A stretch of DNA of 5,346 bases, taken from Oscillospiraceae bacterium. GTDB taxonomy: Bacteria > Bacillota_A > Clostridia > Oscillospirales > Ruminococcaceae. Under the pieces are notes generated by a model. It did not search any database. It was not told where the DNA came from and saw nothing but the letters and a program-made list of their open reading frames with translations. The translations under genes and the position numbers were made by a program. The stretch spans positions 1-5,346 of the forward strand of contig CAAFWX010000205.1 in NCBI GenBank assembly GCA_900766795.1. Direction: 5' to 3'. This document shows, piece after piece, positions 1 through 5,346 of this stretch; within the stretch, counting starts at the first letter, position 1; each line of letters opens with the position of its first letter.

Positions 1-1983
1 AACAAGGACGCTGTGCTTTATCCCTTTGGATTCGGCTTGTCCTACACCGAGTTTGAAATCAAGGCTTCCTGCGCAGGCTCGGCGGAGAAGCTTAACGTAA
101 ATGCAGAGGTTACGAATGTCGGAAGCGTCGGCGGAAAGCAGGTTGTCGAGGTTTACCTCGGCGCGCCGCAGGGAAAGCTTGGAAAGCCCGCAAAGGTGCT
201 GTGCGCCTACGCTAAGACCAAGACCCTTGCCCCTGCTGAAAAGCAGACCCTTGAGTTTTCGATAAACCCCGCCGATTTCGCTTCCTATGACGACAGCGGC
301 GTGACAGGAAATAAAAGCTGCTTTGTGCTGGAAGCGGGCGACTATGCTGTTTATGTCGGCAGCGATGTGCGCAGCGCGGCAAACGTCGGCGGCTTCTGTG
401 TTTCGGAAACTGTCGTGACCGAGCGGCTGAGCGAAGCGCTGGCGCCTGTGCTTGATTTTGAGAGAGTGCGTCCCGAGAATGACGGCGGTGTATTGAAGCC
501 CGTCATGGAGAGCGTACCGACAGCCACCGTTGACATGGACGAGCGCCGCCTTGCAAACCTGCCCGCAGAGATTGCGCAGACAGGCTACAAGGGAATAAAG
601 CTTGCAGACGTTGCCGACGGTAAGCACTCCATGGACGAGTTCATCGCGCAGCTTTCCGATGACGACCTCGTCTGCATTGTACGCGGCGAGGGAATGGGCT
701 CGCCCAAGGTTACGGCGGGCACGGCAAGCGCATTCGGCGGAGTTTCTGACGGATTGGTTGCAAAGGGGATTCCCTGCGGCTGCTGTGACGACGGTCCCTC
801 GGGAATGCGCCTTGACGTGGGCACAAAGGCATTCAGCCTGCCCAACGGTACATTGCTTGCCTGCACGTTTAACACCGTATTGCAGGAGCGGCTGTATGCC
901 TTAACGGGAATAGAGGTTGCTGCAAACAATGTTGAGTGCCTGTTAGGTCCCGGAATCAATATCCACCGCCACCCGCTTAACGGACGAAACTTCGAGTATT
1001 TCAGCGAGGACCCTTACCTCACGGGAACATCAGCCGCCGCACAGGTGCGCGGACTTGTGAGCGGGGGAGTGACGGGAACAATCAAGCATTTCTGCGGAAA
1101 CAATCAGGAAACCGGCAGACATGTCATAGATTCCGTGATTTCGGAAAGAGCGCTTCGCGAGATTTATCTTAAGGGCTTCGAGATTGCGATAAAGCAGGGC
1201 GGCGCAAAAACCGTCATGACCACCTACGGCTCGCTCAACGGGCTTTGGACAGCGGGAAGCTACGACCTTTGCACCACCGTGCTTCGTGAGCAGTGGGGCT
1301 TTGACGGCTTTGTGATGACCGACTGGTGGGCAGACATCAACGAGCGCAACAAGCCTCAGCGCGGCAACAACTTTGCACAGATGGTTCGCGCGCAAAATGA
1401 TGTGTATATGGTTACTGCCGATTCCTCGCGCAACGTGAGCGGCGACAACCTGCTGGAATCTCTTGAGGCAGGAACACTGACCCGCGGCGAGCTTCAGAGA
1501 TGTGCTGCAAATATCTGCCGTTTTCTCATGACAACCCATGCAATGGAGCGCCTGCGCGGAACATTCCCAAAATACGAGATAATCAACCGCGAGGACGGCA
1601 GCGAGGACGAGTTCACGGGCGAGGTTGTGTTCCATGAGCTGGACGGGGAAGTTGTTATCCCGCTTGACGGAATCGACACCACGCGCGGCGCAAGCTATGT
1701 GTTCGCGCTTGATGTCAAGAAAATGGGAATGTACAAGGCAGTTCTGACCGCGAAGTCCGACATGAGCAAAACCGCGCAAATGCCGGTAACGCTCTATACC
1801 ACGGGCTTCCCGAACGGAGTGTTCACCTACAACGGAACAGACGGCGCGTGGGTTGAGATTGAGCGCAGCCTGCGACTGTATTCTAGGTTTGTTACCTGTC
1901 GGCTCTATTTCGGACAGAGCGGGCTTTCGCTGCGTGATATCCGCTTTGAGTATGTTCATGAAATCAAGGAGGGCGCTCCGTAA
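1..1983 (+). CDS. Glycoside hydrolase family 3 beta-glycosidase, domain-swapped type, 5'-truncated by window edge
   Basis: Probable retaining exo-beta-glycosidase (beta-glucosidase or related) acting on oligosaccharides. The frame is open from base 1; the GTG at base 13 is internal, so the true start is upstream. Counting codons from base 1, L6-T16 is the YPFGFGLSYT signature that ends the GH3 C-terminal alpha/beta domain. Codons about 48-125 form a fibronectin-III-like domain. Codons about 209-520 are the GH3 catalytic barrel, with DDGPSG (263-268), GRNFEYFSEDP (328-338), KHFCGNNQE (362-370) and the nucleophile Asp441 in GFVMTDWW. Codons about 525-660 are a beta-rich extension of unknown role. 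The order is the reverse of classical GH3 enzymes but matches what is known for Ruminococcus albus and Butyrivibrio fibrisolvens beta-glucosidases. The acid/base Glu, normally in the C-terminal domain, would lie upstream and cannot be checked, nor can a signal peptide. Family is near certain; exact sugar specificity is unknown. Confidence 0.95.
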   Translation, partial: NKDAVLYPFGFGLSYTEFEIKASCAGSAEKLNVNAEVTNVGSVGGKQVVEVYLGAPQGKLGKPAKVLCAYAKTKTLAPAEKQTLEFSINPADFASYDDSGVTGNKSCFVLEAGDYAVYVGSDVRSAANVGGFCVSETVVTERLSEALAPVLDFERVRPENDGGVLKPVMESVPTATVDMDERRLANLPAEIAQTGYKGIKLADVADGKHSMDEFIAQLSDDDLVCIVRGEGMGSPKVTAGTASAFGGVSDGLVAKGIPCGCCDDGPSGMRLDVGTKAFSLPNGTLLACTFNTVLQERLYALTGIEVAANNVECLLGPGINIHRHPLNGRNFEYFSEDPYLTGTSAAAQVRGLVSGGVTGTIKHFCGNNQETGRHVIDSVISERALREIYLKGFEIAIKQGGAKTVMTTYGSLNGLWTAGSYDLCTTVLREQWGFDGFVMTDWWADINERNKPQRGNNFAQMVRAQNDVYMVTADSSRNVSGDNLLESLEAGTLTRGELQRCAANICRFLMTTHAMERLRGTFPKYEIINREDGSEDEFTGEVVFHELDGEVVIPLDGIDTTRGASYVFALDVKKMGMYKAVLTAKSDMSKTAQMPVTLYTTGFPNGVFTYNGTDGAWVEIERSLRLYSRFVTCRLYFGQSGLSLRDIRFEYVHEIKEGAP

Positions 1984-2006
1984 CAGCCGTCCGACACAAT
2001 AACAAC

Positions 2007-2036
2007 AGCGCCGCTTCCCGTGCAGGAGGCGGCGCT
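2007..2036 (+). terminator. GC-rich hairpin after the GH3 gene, probable terminator
   Basis: The arms 2007-2018 and 2025-2036 pair over 12 bp with one G-T wobble, around the six-base loop CGTGCA. It starts 23 bases after the GH3 stop codon. The T-run is short (TTTCG), so it may be a leaky or partly Rho-assisted terminator. A second inverted repeat, ATAACA (1999-2004) with TGTTAT (2043-2048), brackets it. It separates the GH3 gene from the promoter of the following operon. Confidence 0.75.
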
Positions 2037-2088
2037 TTCGCGTGTTATGTTTTCTTGCCGTTTGAGGGTACAATTATTTCTGTTCTAC

Positions 2089-2117
2089 TTGAAAAAATGC
2101 GCCAAATAGGTTATAAT
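2089..2117 (+). promoter_or_regulatory. Sigma-A-type promoter of the hydrolase-acyltransferase operon
   Basis: The -35 box TTGAAA (2089-2094) and -10 box TATAAT (2112-2117) are separated by exactly 17 bases. The -10 is perfect and the -35 differs from consensus at one base. Transcription would start near 2124, giving a leader of roughly 22 bases before the ATG at 2146. No obvious operator palindrome overlaps the boxes, so expression may be largely constitutive. Confidence 0.88.
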
Positions 2118-2133
2118 GATAGTATCTTACTTT

Positions 2134-2138
2134 GGGGG
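2134..2138 (+). promoter_or_regulatory. Ribosome binding site that fixes the hydrolase start
   Basis: The run GGGGG lies 7 bases before the ATG at 2146 and inside the short predicted leader. The in-frame upstream ATG at 2116 lies within the -10 box, so it would not be transcribed from this promoter. The start is therefore placed at 2146. Confidence 0.75.
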
Positions 2139-2145
2139 CAAAGCC

Positions 2146-3003
2146 ATGCAGAAAATCACAGTTCCGAAGAATATAACTTTCGGGTACAGAACCATAAAAA
2201 CGGAATACGGCAGGCGGCTTCGGCTGCTTGTGGTGCGGCAGCGCGGGCAGACGGAAAATACCTCGGGAGTGCTTTGGATTCACGGCGGGGGATATGCCAC
2301 GGGCTTTCCCGAGATGGTGTTCACAAGCCGCGCAATCGACCTTGTTTCGCGCTGCGGAGCAGTGGTTGCCGCGCCCGCCTATACGCTGTCGCCCGCAGCA
2401 CCCTATCCCGCCGCAGTGAGGGATTGCCACAGCGCGCTTGTCTATATGAAAGAGCATTCCGAGGAGTTGGGAATACGCTCCGACCAAATCATGGTTGGCG
2501 GCGAAAGCGCCGGCGGCGGGCTTTGCGCGGCGGTGTGTATGTATGCCAAGGACCATGATACCGTGAACGTTGCGTTCCAGATGCCGCTTTATCCCATGCT
2601 GGATTGCTTCGACACGCCCACCTCCGCCAACAACCATTGCAAGGTGTGGAACACATCAAAGAACCACCTCGCGTGGCGGTTGTACCTCCGCGGACTTAAG
2701 GGCAGGAAGATACCCTGCTATGCTTCGCCCTCGCGCCGAAAGAATTATCGCGGGCTGCCGCCGTGCTACACCTTTGTGGGCGACATCGAGCCGTTTTGCC
2801 ACGAAACGCTCGAGTATGTCCGCAGGCTGAAAGAGGCGGGAGTCGAAGCGCATGCCGACGTCTACGAGGGATTCTATCACGCCTATGACATGATGGAGGA
2901 CAACGAAGCTGCCCGCCATGCAGCCGATGTGTTTGTTGAGCGGTTTGAGGAAGCCTGCGAGAAATACCGCGCTCCACAGAAAAACAAAAAACGGGGTAAA
3001 TAA
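2146..3003 (+). CDS. Alpha/beta-hydrolase, hormone-sensitive-lipase (family IV) esterase type
   Basis: Predicted 285-residue serine carboxylesterase, likely cytoplasmic since no signal peptide or membrane segment is seen. The order of motifs is that of the Abhydrolase_3/HSL family: HGGG oxyanion-hole motif (46-49), GGESAGGG with nucleophile Ser121, catalytic Asp213 in FVGDIEPF, and catalytic His245 in EGFYHAYD. The triad is complete, so the enzyme should be active. Family members usually cleave short or medium acyl esters; the substrate here is unknown. The length is slightly short of typical members (about 300 residues). The C-terminus is a lysine/arginine-rich tail (residues 275-285). It is the first gene of a three-gene operon, and its stop codon directly touches the ATG of the acyltransferase, which suggests translational coupling. 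A start at 2116 would add ten residues but is contradicted by the promoter overlap. Confidence 0.92.
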   Translation: MQKITVPKNITFGYRTIKTEYGRRLRLLVVRQRGQTENTSGVLWIHGGGYATGFPEMVFTSRAIDLVSRCGAVVAAPAYTLSPAAPYPAAVRDCHSALVYMKEHSEELGIRSDQIMVGGESAGGGLCAAVCMYAKDHDTVNVAFQMPLYPMLDCFDTPTSANNHCKVWNTSKNHLAWRLYLRGLKGRKIPCYASPSRRKNYRGLPPCYTFVGDIEPFCHETLEYVRRLKEAGVEAHADVYEGFYHAYDMMEDNEAARHAADVFVERFEEACEKYRAPQKNKKRGK

Positions 3004-4254
3004 ATGTACGATGAAAGCTGGTATAATACCGACAACGCGGCGAAGGTGTTCCTCGCGACCCACAACGACCGCGACACGCGCTCTCTGCGGGTGAGCTGCA
3101 CGCTGACCGAGCCGATAGACCCTACTCTGCTGGAGGAAGCGCTGAAAAAGACGATAGCCGTCCGAAGCCAGTTTCAGGTGAGGATAAGGCGCGGCGTGTT
3201 CTGGCACTATATTGAGCACACCAACGCAAAGCCCACCGTAACCGAGGAGCACGACCACCCCTGCCCCGTGCTTTACGGCAAGCACTACAACGGAGTGCTG
3301 CATTACAGTGTGACCTACTTCCGACGCAGGATAAATGTCGAGATGTTCCATGCGCTGACCGACGGCACGGGCGCGATGGAGTTTCTGAACCTGCTTGTGC
3401 TGAACTATTTAAAGCTGCGCTATCCCGACACGCTGAATGATGTTTTTGTGGGAAGCGGCGCGTCTGCTGCAGAGCTTGCGAGCGACAGCTTCAGCCAGTT
3501 TTATGACGGAAAGGGAAAGAACCCGCCTTCCGCAAAGAAAGCCTATCACATGAGAGGAATCCGCCTGCCATACGACCAGCTGCAATATCTCAAGGTGACG
3601 CTGCCTGCTGACAGGCTTCGCGAGATGTCGAAGTCAGCGGGCGCAGGTATGACGGCATATGTGGCGGCTCGCCTGATGATGTCGATGTATAGGGACATGC
3701 CCGCGCTCAAACGAAAGCTTCCCGTGACCATTGCCATTCCTGTGAACCTGCGAAACTATTATTCCTCGGAAACCTCCCGCAATTTCATCAACGCGGTGAA
3801 TATAAGCCACGTTTTCACGGGCGCTGAAACGCTTGACGAGCTTGCGCGCAGCTTCGACGTGAAGCTTAAGGAAGCATTGAAGCCCGAAAGCATACACAGC
3901 CGCATGGTAAGCTATCAGCGGCTTGAGCGGCTTCCTGTGCTGCGGCTTGTGCCCTTGTTCATAAAGCAGCCCGTGATTCGCTTTTTCGCAAAGCGCGACT
4001 CAGCCGCGGTGTCTGCCTGCCTGTCAAACCTCGGGGTAATCAAAGTTCCCGAGCGGCTTCGTGAATACATCTGCGACTATGAGCTTTTTTGCAGCCATCA
4101 GGACTGCTACATTTCCATGTGCACCTTTGACGGAAAGCTGAACCTTGGAATAACCTGCGGGCTTCGCAGCACGGGCGTGCTCAAGGATTTCGTGAGCGGC
4201 TTCGCAAAGGACGGGCTTGACGTTTCGCTCGAAGCAACGGAGGTGATTCTATGA
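3004..4254 (+). CDS. Condensation-domain/alcohol-acetyltransferase-like acyltransferase
   Basis: Predicted 416-residue stand-alone enzyme of the CoA-dependent acyltransferase fold shared by NRPS condensation domains, Pap proteins and alcohol acetyltransferases. It would move an acyl group from CoA or a carrier protein to an alcohol or amine. The active-site motif is FHALTDG, with candidate general base His116, Asp120 and Gly121 (HxxxDG). Other features I recognise from Bacillota members are the N-terminal DNAAKVF (10-16), the segment around VNLRNYYSSETSRNF (247-261) and the SNLG motif (341-344) near the floor-loop region. No adenylation or carrier domain is attached. Ribosome binding site GGGG (2993-2996) lies 7 bases before the ATG, inside the end of the hydrolase gene. 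The stop overlaps the next gene by 4 bases. Known relatives are often annotated as alcohol acetyltransferase, but that specificity is not demonstrated here. A lipid- or secondary-metabolite acylation role is equally possible. Confidence 0.85.
   Translation: MYDESWYNTDNAAKVFLATHNDRDTRSLRVSCTLTEPIDPTLLEEALKKTIAVRSQFQVRIRRGVFWHYIEHTNAKPTVTEEHDHPCPVLYGKHYNGVLHYSVTYFRRRINVEMFHALTDGTGAMEFLNLLVLNYLKLRYPDTLNDVFVGSGASAAELASDSFSQFYDGKGKNPPSAKKAYHMRGIRLPYDQLQYLKVTLPADRLREMSKSAGAGMTAYVAARLMMSMYRDMPALKRKLPVTIAIPVNLRNYYSSETSRNFINAVNISHVFTGAETLDELARSFDVKLKEALKPESIHSRMVSYQRLERLPVLRLVPLFIKQPVIRFFAKRDSAAVSACLSNLGVIKVPERLREYICDYELFCSHQDCYISMCTFDGKLNLGITCGLRSTGVLKDFVSGFAKDGLDVSLEATEVIL
4239..4246 (+). promoter_or_regulatory. 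Perfect Shine-Dalgarno for the zinc-ribbon membrane protein
   Basis: GGAGGTGA is fully complementary to the 3' end of 16S rRNA, and its GGAGG core ends 7 bases before the ATG at 4251. It is the strongest ribosome binding site in the operon and lies inside the end of the acyltransferase gene. The third protein may therefore be made at high yield or by reinitiation after the overlapping ATGA. Confidence 0.85.
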
Positions 4255-4907
4255 AAACCTGCCCCGCCTGTAAAATCAAGGTCGGCGGCGAGCACAGATA
4301 TTGCCCGCTTTGCCAGAATGAGCTTCTCGGAGAAAACAGCGAGCTGTATTTCCCGCGCCCCGACAAGCTGAAGCAGCTTTCAATCATCTATAAGATTCAG
4401 ATTTTCATAAGCTTTGTGGCAGGCGTCGTCTGCATTGTGCTGGACTGCCTTCTCGGGCTGAACGGCGGCGTTCACTGGAGTATGCTTACCACCGCGGGGA
4501 TTATTGTCGCACAGTTTGTCACATGGCGGCTGTTCAGAAAGCGCAGCGGCGTGTATTATTACATCGCGAACATCTGCGCGGGGGTGATGGTGCTTTTGCT
4601 GCCCACAGCATGGCTGTTCGGAATCTGGGATTTCATCTTTGTTTTCATTCTGCCCTCGCTGTTTCTCGGAGCCATCGGGAGCCTTTTTGCGTTCGCGCTT
4701 GTTGACAAGGAGGGCGACGTGCTGCCTTATCTTCTAAGCTACATTGTCGTGGGCGCGGTTGCGCCTATCGTGCTGATGGTGCGGCAGCAGGAGGTTCCCC
4801 TGCTGTGGTATATCACTCTGATTGCAGGAGTAACAGCCCTTGTCGGCGCGATAATCTTCAAGGGCGGGCGTGTGTTCAGCGAGATAGAAAAGCGCCTGCA
4901 TATGTGA
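4251..4907 (+). CDS. Zinc-ribbon integral membrane protein (DUF6320-like)
   Basis: This 218-residue protein has unknown function. The N-terminus holds a short four-cysteine zinc ribbon, CPAC (Cys4, Cys7) and CPLC (Cys18, Cys21), followed by a polar linker. Six hydrophobic segments then fit membrane helices at roughly 48-69, 76-95, 101-122, 126-150, 157-177 and 183-203. The C-terminus is short and charged. The layout and the association with an alcohol-acetyltransferase-like gene resemble what I remember of the DUF6320 family; this was not verified by a search. The ribbon probably faces the cytoplasm, because it precedes the first helix and no signal peptide is present. The start is fixed by a perfect Shine-Dalgarno and the ATGA overlap with the upstream stop. 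Being last in the operon, it could anchor, regulate or export the product of the two enzymes, but nothing in the protein proves this. Confidence 0.85.
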   Translation: MKTCPACKIKVGGEHRYCPLCQNELLGENSELYFPRPDKLKQLSIIYKIQIFISFVAGVVCIVLDCLLGLNGGVHWSMLTTAGIIVAQFVTWRLFRKRSGVYYYIANICAGVMVLLLPTAWLFGIWDFIFVFILPSLFLGAIGSLFAFALVDKEGDVLPYLLSYIVVGAVAPIVLMVRQQEVPLLWYITLIAGVTALVGAIIFKGGRVFSEIEKRLHM

Positions 4908-4922
4908 GCGGATTATATTCCA

Positions 4923-4956
4923 AAGCCGAGTGTTCAAAGACGCTCGGCTTATTTTT
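4923..4956 (+). terminator. Rho-independent terminator of the three-gene operon
   Basis: The arms 4923-4932 and 4941-4950 pair over 10 bp with one T-G wobble around an eight-base loop, followed by ATTTTT (4951-4956). It begins 16 bases after the stop of the membrane protein gene, so the operon transcript should run from about 2124 to 4956. Confidence 0.92.
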
Positions 4957-5070
4957 GAAAAAAGAGGAATAATTACGCAGTACATTACCATCTGCTTGAC
5001 AGCAATACTTTGAGTAGCTTTGCACGCGACGGCTTGCTCTACCAAGACAAAAGAGGAAACTCTAATTGAG

Positions 5071-5129
5071 CTATTATTCAAGCCGCAAATCTGTACATAC
5101 ATTGGTATAGATTATTGGTGGAATAATAG
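5071..5129. repeat. Separated 9-bp perfect inverted repeat
   Basis: CTATTATTC (5071-5079) and GAATAATAG (5121-5129) are exact reverse complements separated by 41 bases. Both are AT-rich, so chance is a real possibility. No target duplication or adjacent gene gives it a role. Confidence 0.4.
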
Positions 5130-5133
5130 AAAT

Positions 5134-5159
5134 TGCCCTCTTGACAGCTCAAAAGGGCA
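5134..5159. repeat. Compact hairpin, 11-bp stem with one mismatch and CAGC loop
   Basis: TGCCCTCTTGA (5134-5144) pairs with TCAAAAGGGCA (5149-5159), with one C/A mismatch and a four-base loop. No T-run follows on the + strand. On the minus strand it is followed by ATTTCTATT, a poor terminator tail. The 5' arm contains most of a TTGACA hexamer (5141-5146), with TATAAT 20 bases further on (5167-5172). Confidence 0.6.
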
Positions 5160-5192
5160 TGAACAGTATAATAAGCGGGGGCGCAAAAAATC

Positions 5193-5214
5193 AACTGCTA
5201 TAAAAACTGCTATA
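5193..5214 (+). repeat. Two-copy direct repeat of AACTGCTATA, period 12
   Basis: AACTGCTATA occurs at 5193-5202 and again at 5205-5214, directly before a run of T residues. A two-copy repeat with a period near one helical turn can be a protein binding site, but no partner is visible. Confidence 0.5.
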
Positions 5215-5234
5215 TTTTTTTCTTTTCTGCATAT

Positions 5235-5280
5235 AAAACGAAAAGCCCTTATTCAGCGAAGCCGCATGAATAAAGGCTTT
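5235..5280 (-). terminator. Intrinsic terminator downstream of the initiator tRNA remnant
   Basis: Arms 5242-5254 and 5268-5280 pair over 13 positions with one mismatch. The loop contains a small inner hairpin (GCGAAGCCGC, 5256-5265). Read on the minus strand, the stem is followed by TTTT-CG-TTTT. It begins 5 bases after the encoded CCA of the tRNA, as expected for the terminator of the original tRNA transcription unit. Confidence 0.8.
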
Positions 5281-5285
5281 AGAAG

Positions 5286-5330
5286 TGGTTGCGGGAGCCG
5301 GATTTGAACCGACGACCTTCGGGTTATGAG
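5286..5330 (-). tRNA. 3' half of initiator tRNA-Met(CAU), truncated at the anticodon loop
   Basis: On the minus strand the sequence runs from tRNA position 32 to 76. The anticodon loop CTCATAA holds CAU at 34-36 (5328-5326). The anticodon-stem 3' strand is CCCGA. The T arm pairs GTCGG with CCGGC around the loop TTCAAAT. The acceptor 3' strand ends in A72, A73 and an encoded CCA (5288-5286). CCC at 39-41 and A72, which would mismatch C1, are initiator hallmarks, and the half closely matches the E. coli tRNA-fMet 3' half as I remember it. The 16 bases available beyond 5330 do not supply the required GGG at 29-31, nor any recognisable D-arm sequence. As it stands this is a broken remnant and should not give a functional tRNA. 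The most likely origin is displacement by an integrated element lying to the right. Confidence 0.88.
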
Positions 5331-5346
5331 GCAAAAATTCATGAGG
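5324..5346 (+). repeat. Near-identical 8-mers spanning the tRNA break
   Basis: TTATGAGG (5324-5331) covers part of the anticodon loop and the break, and TCATGAGG (5339-5346) follows 15 bases later with 7 of 8 bases identical. They could be recombinase core sites at an attachment junction. The window ends on the second copy, so any further pattern is unseen. Confidence 0.45.

Larger units (their letters stand above)
4958..5241. other. AT-richer intergenic stretch with no supported gene
   Basis: Nothing here looks like a conserved coding region. The base composition is visibly more AT-rich than the genes. An open frame from a TTG at 5020 runs on through the tRNA terminator and across the tRNA remnant, has no clear ribosome binding site and resembles no family I know. 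The stretch holds a 9-bp inverted repeat (5071-5079 with 5121-5129), a hairpin (5134-5159) and a direct repeat (5193-5214), listed separately. It may be old insertion debris or ordinary spacer. Confidence 0.6.

Noticed and set aside
1030..2073. Long minus-strand open frame (347 codons) opposite the GH3 gene
   Set aside because: It lies antisense to conserved GH3 motifs, crosses the terminator hairpin and shows no recognisable domain; it is a by-product of the codon bias of the real gene.
2055..2558. Plus-strand open frame of 167 codons before and inside the hydrolase gene
   Set aside because: It overlaps the promoter and then reads the hydrolase in the wrong frame; the catalytic motifs are all in the 2146 frame.
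2656..3351. Minus-strand open frame of 231 codons opposite the hydrolase and acyltransferase
   Set aside because: It spans the junction of two well-supported genes on the other strand and has no family resemblance.
4995..5000. TTGACA hexamer as a second promoter
   Set aside because: No acceptable -10 hexamer lies 16-18 bases downstream and no gene follows.
5035..5043. Minus-strand GGTAGAGCA resembling a tRNA D-arm
   Set aside because: No matching 5' D-stem strand, anticodon stem or TTC-containing T-loop can be placed around it, so it is not a tRNA.
4734..5102. Minus-strand open frame of 122 codons
   Set aside because: Overlaps the end of the membrane protein gene and the operon terminator, with no recognisable motif.
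5020..5307. Possible small 95-residue protein near the right edge
   Set aside because: TTG start without a clear ribosome binding site, and it reads through the terminator and antisense through the tRNA remnant; composition is lysine-rich as expected for translated AT-rich spacer.
5286..5346. Group I intron interrupting tRNA-fMet
   Set aside because: The break falls 5' of position 32, not after the anticodon as I recall for known tRNA-fMet introns, and the sequence before the 3' part does not supply position 31 G; too little sequence remains to see an intron core.

Overview
The window looks like chromosomal DNA from an anaerobic Clostridia-type Bacillota, probably a gut or rumen bacterium near Ruminococcus/Oscillospiraceae. 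Three things suggest this: a family 3 glycoside hydrolase with the swapped domain order known from Ruminococcus albus and Butyrivibrio fibrisolvens, strong GGAGG-type ribosome binding sites, and a textbook TTGAAA-17-TATAAT promoter. The genus is inferred, not proven. All protein genes are on the + strand. The only minus-strand element I support is a tRNA remnant with its terminator at the right edge.

Layout. Bases 1-1983 are the 3' portion of a GH3 beta-glycosidase gene that begins upstream of the window. In order it carries the very end of the GH3 C-terminal domain, a fibronectin-III-like domain, the catalytic TIM barrel and a beta-rich C-terminal extension. A long GC-rich hairpin (2007-2036) follows. 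A sigma-A promoter (2089-2117) then opens a tight three-gene operon: an alpha/beta-hydrolase of the hormone-sensitive-lipase type (2146-3003), a condensation/alcohol-acetyltransferase-like acyltransferase with an HxxxDG motif (3004-4254), and a zinc-ribbon protein with six predicted membrane helices (4251-4907). The genes abut or overlap by 4 bases, and a clear intrinsic terminator closes the operon (4923-4956).

Bases 4958-5241 are AT-richer, with no gene I can support. They contain a hairpin, a 12-base-period direct repeat and promoter-like hexamers with poor spacing. At the right edge lies the 3' half of an initiator tRNA-Met(CAU) on the minus strand (5286-5330), with encoded CCA and its own terminator (5235-5280). 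tRNA identity stops abruptly at the 5' side of the anticodon loop and unrelated sequence follows, as expected at the distal end of an element integrated into the tRNA gene. If so, the element lies to the right, outside the window.

How the genes may work together. The GH3 enzyme probably releases sugars from plant or host glycosides and is a separate transcription unit. In the operon, an enzyme that makes acyl esters or amides sits beside one that can cleave esters and a small membrane protein. This suggests synthesis or remodelling of an acylated lipid or secondary metabolite at the membrane. The substrate cannot be read from the sequence.
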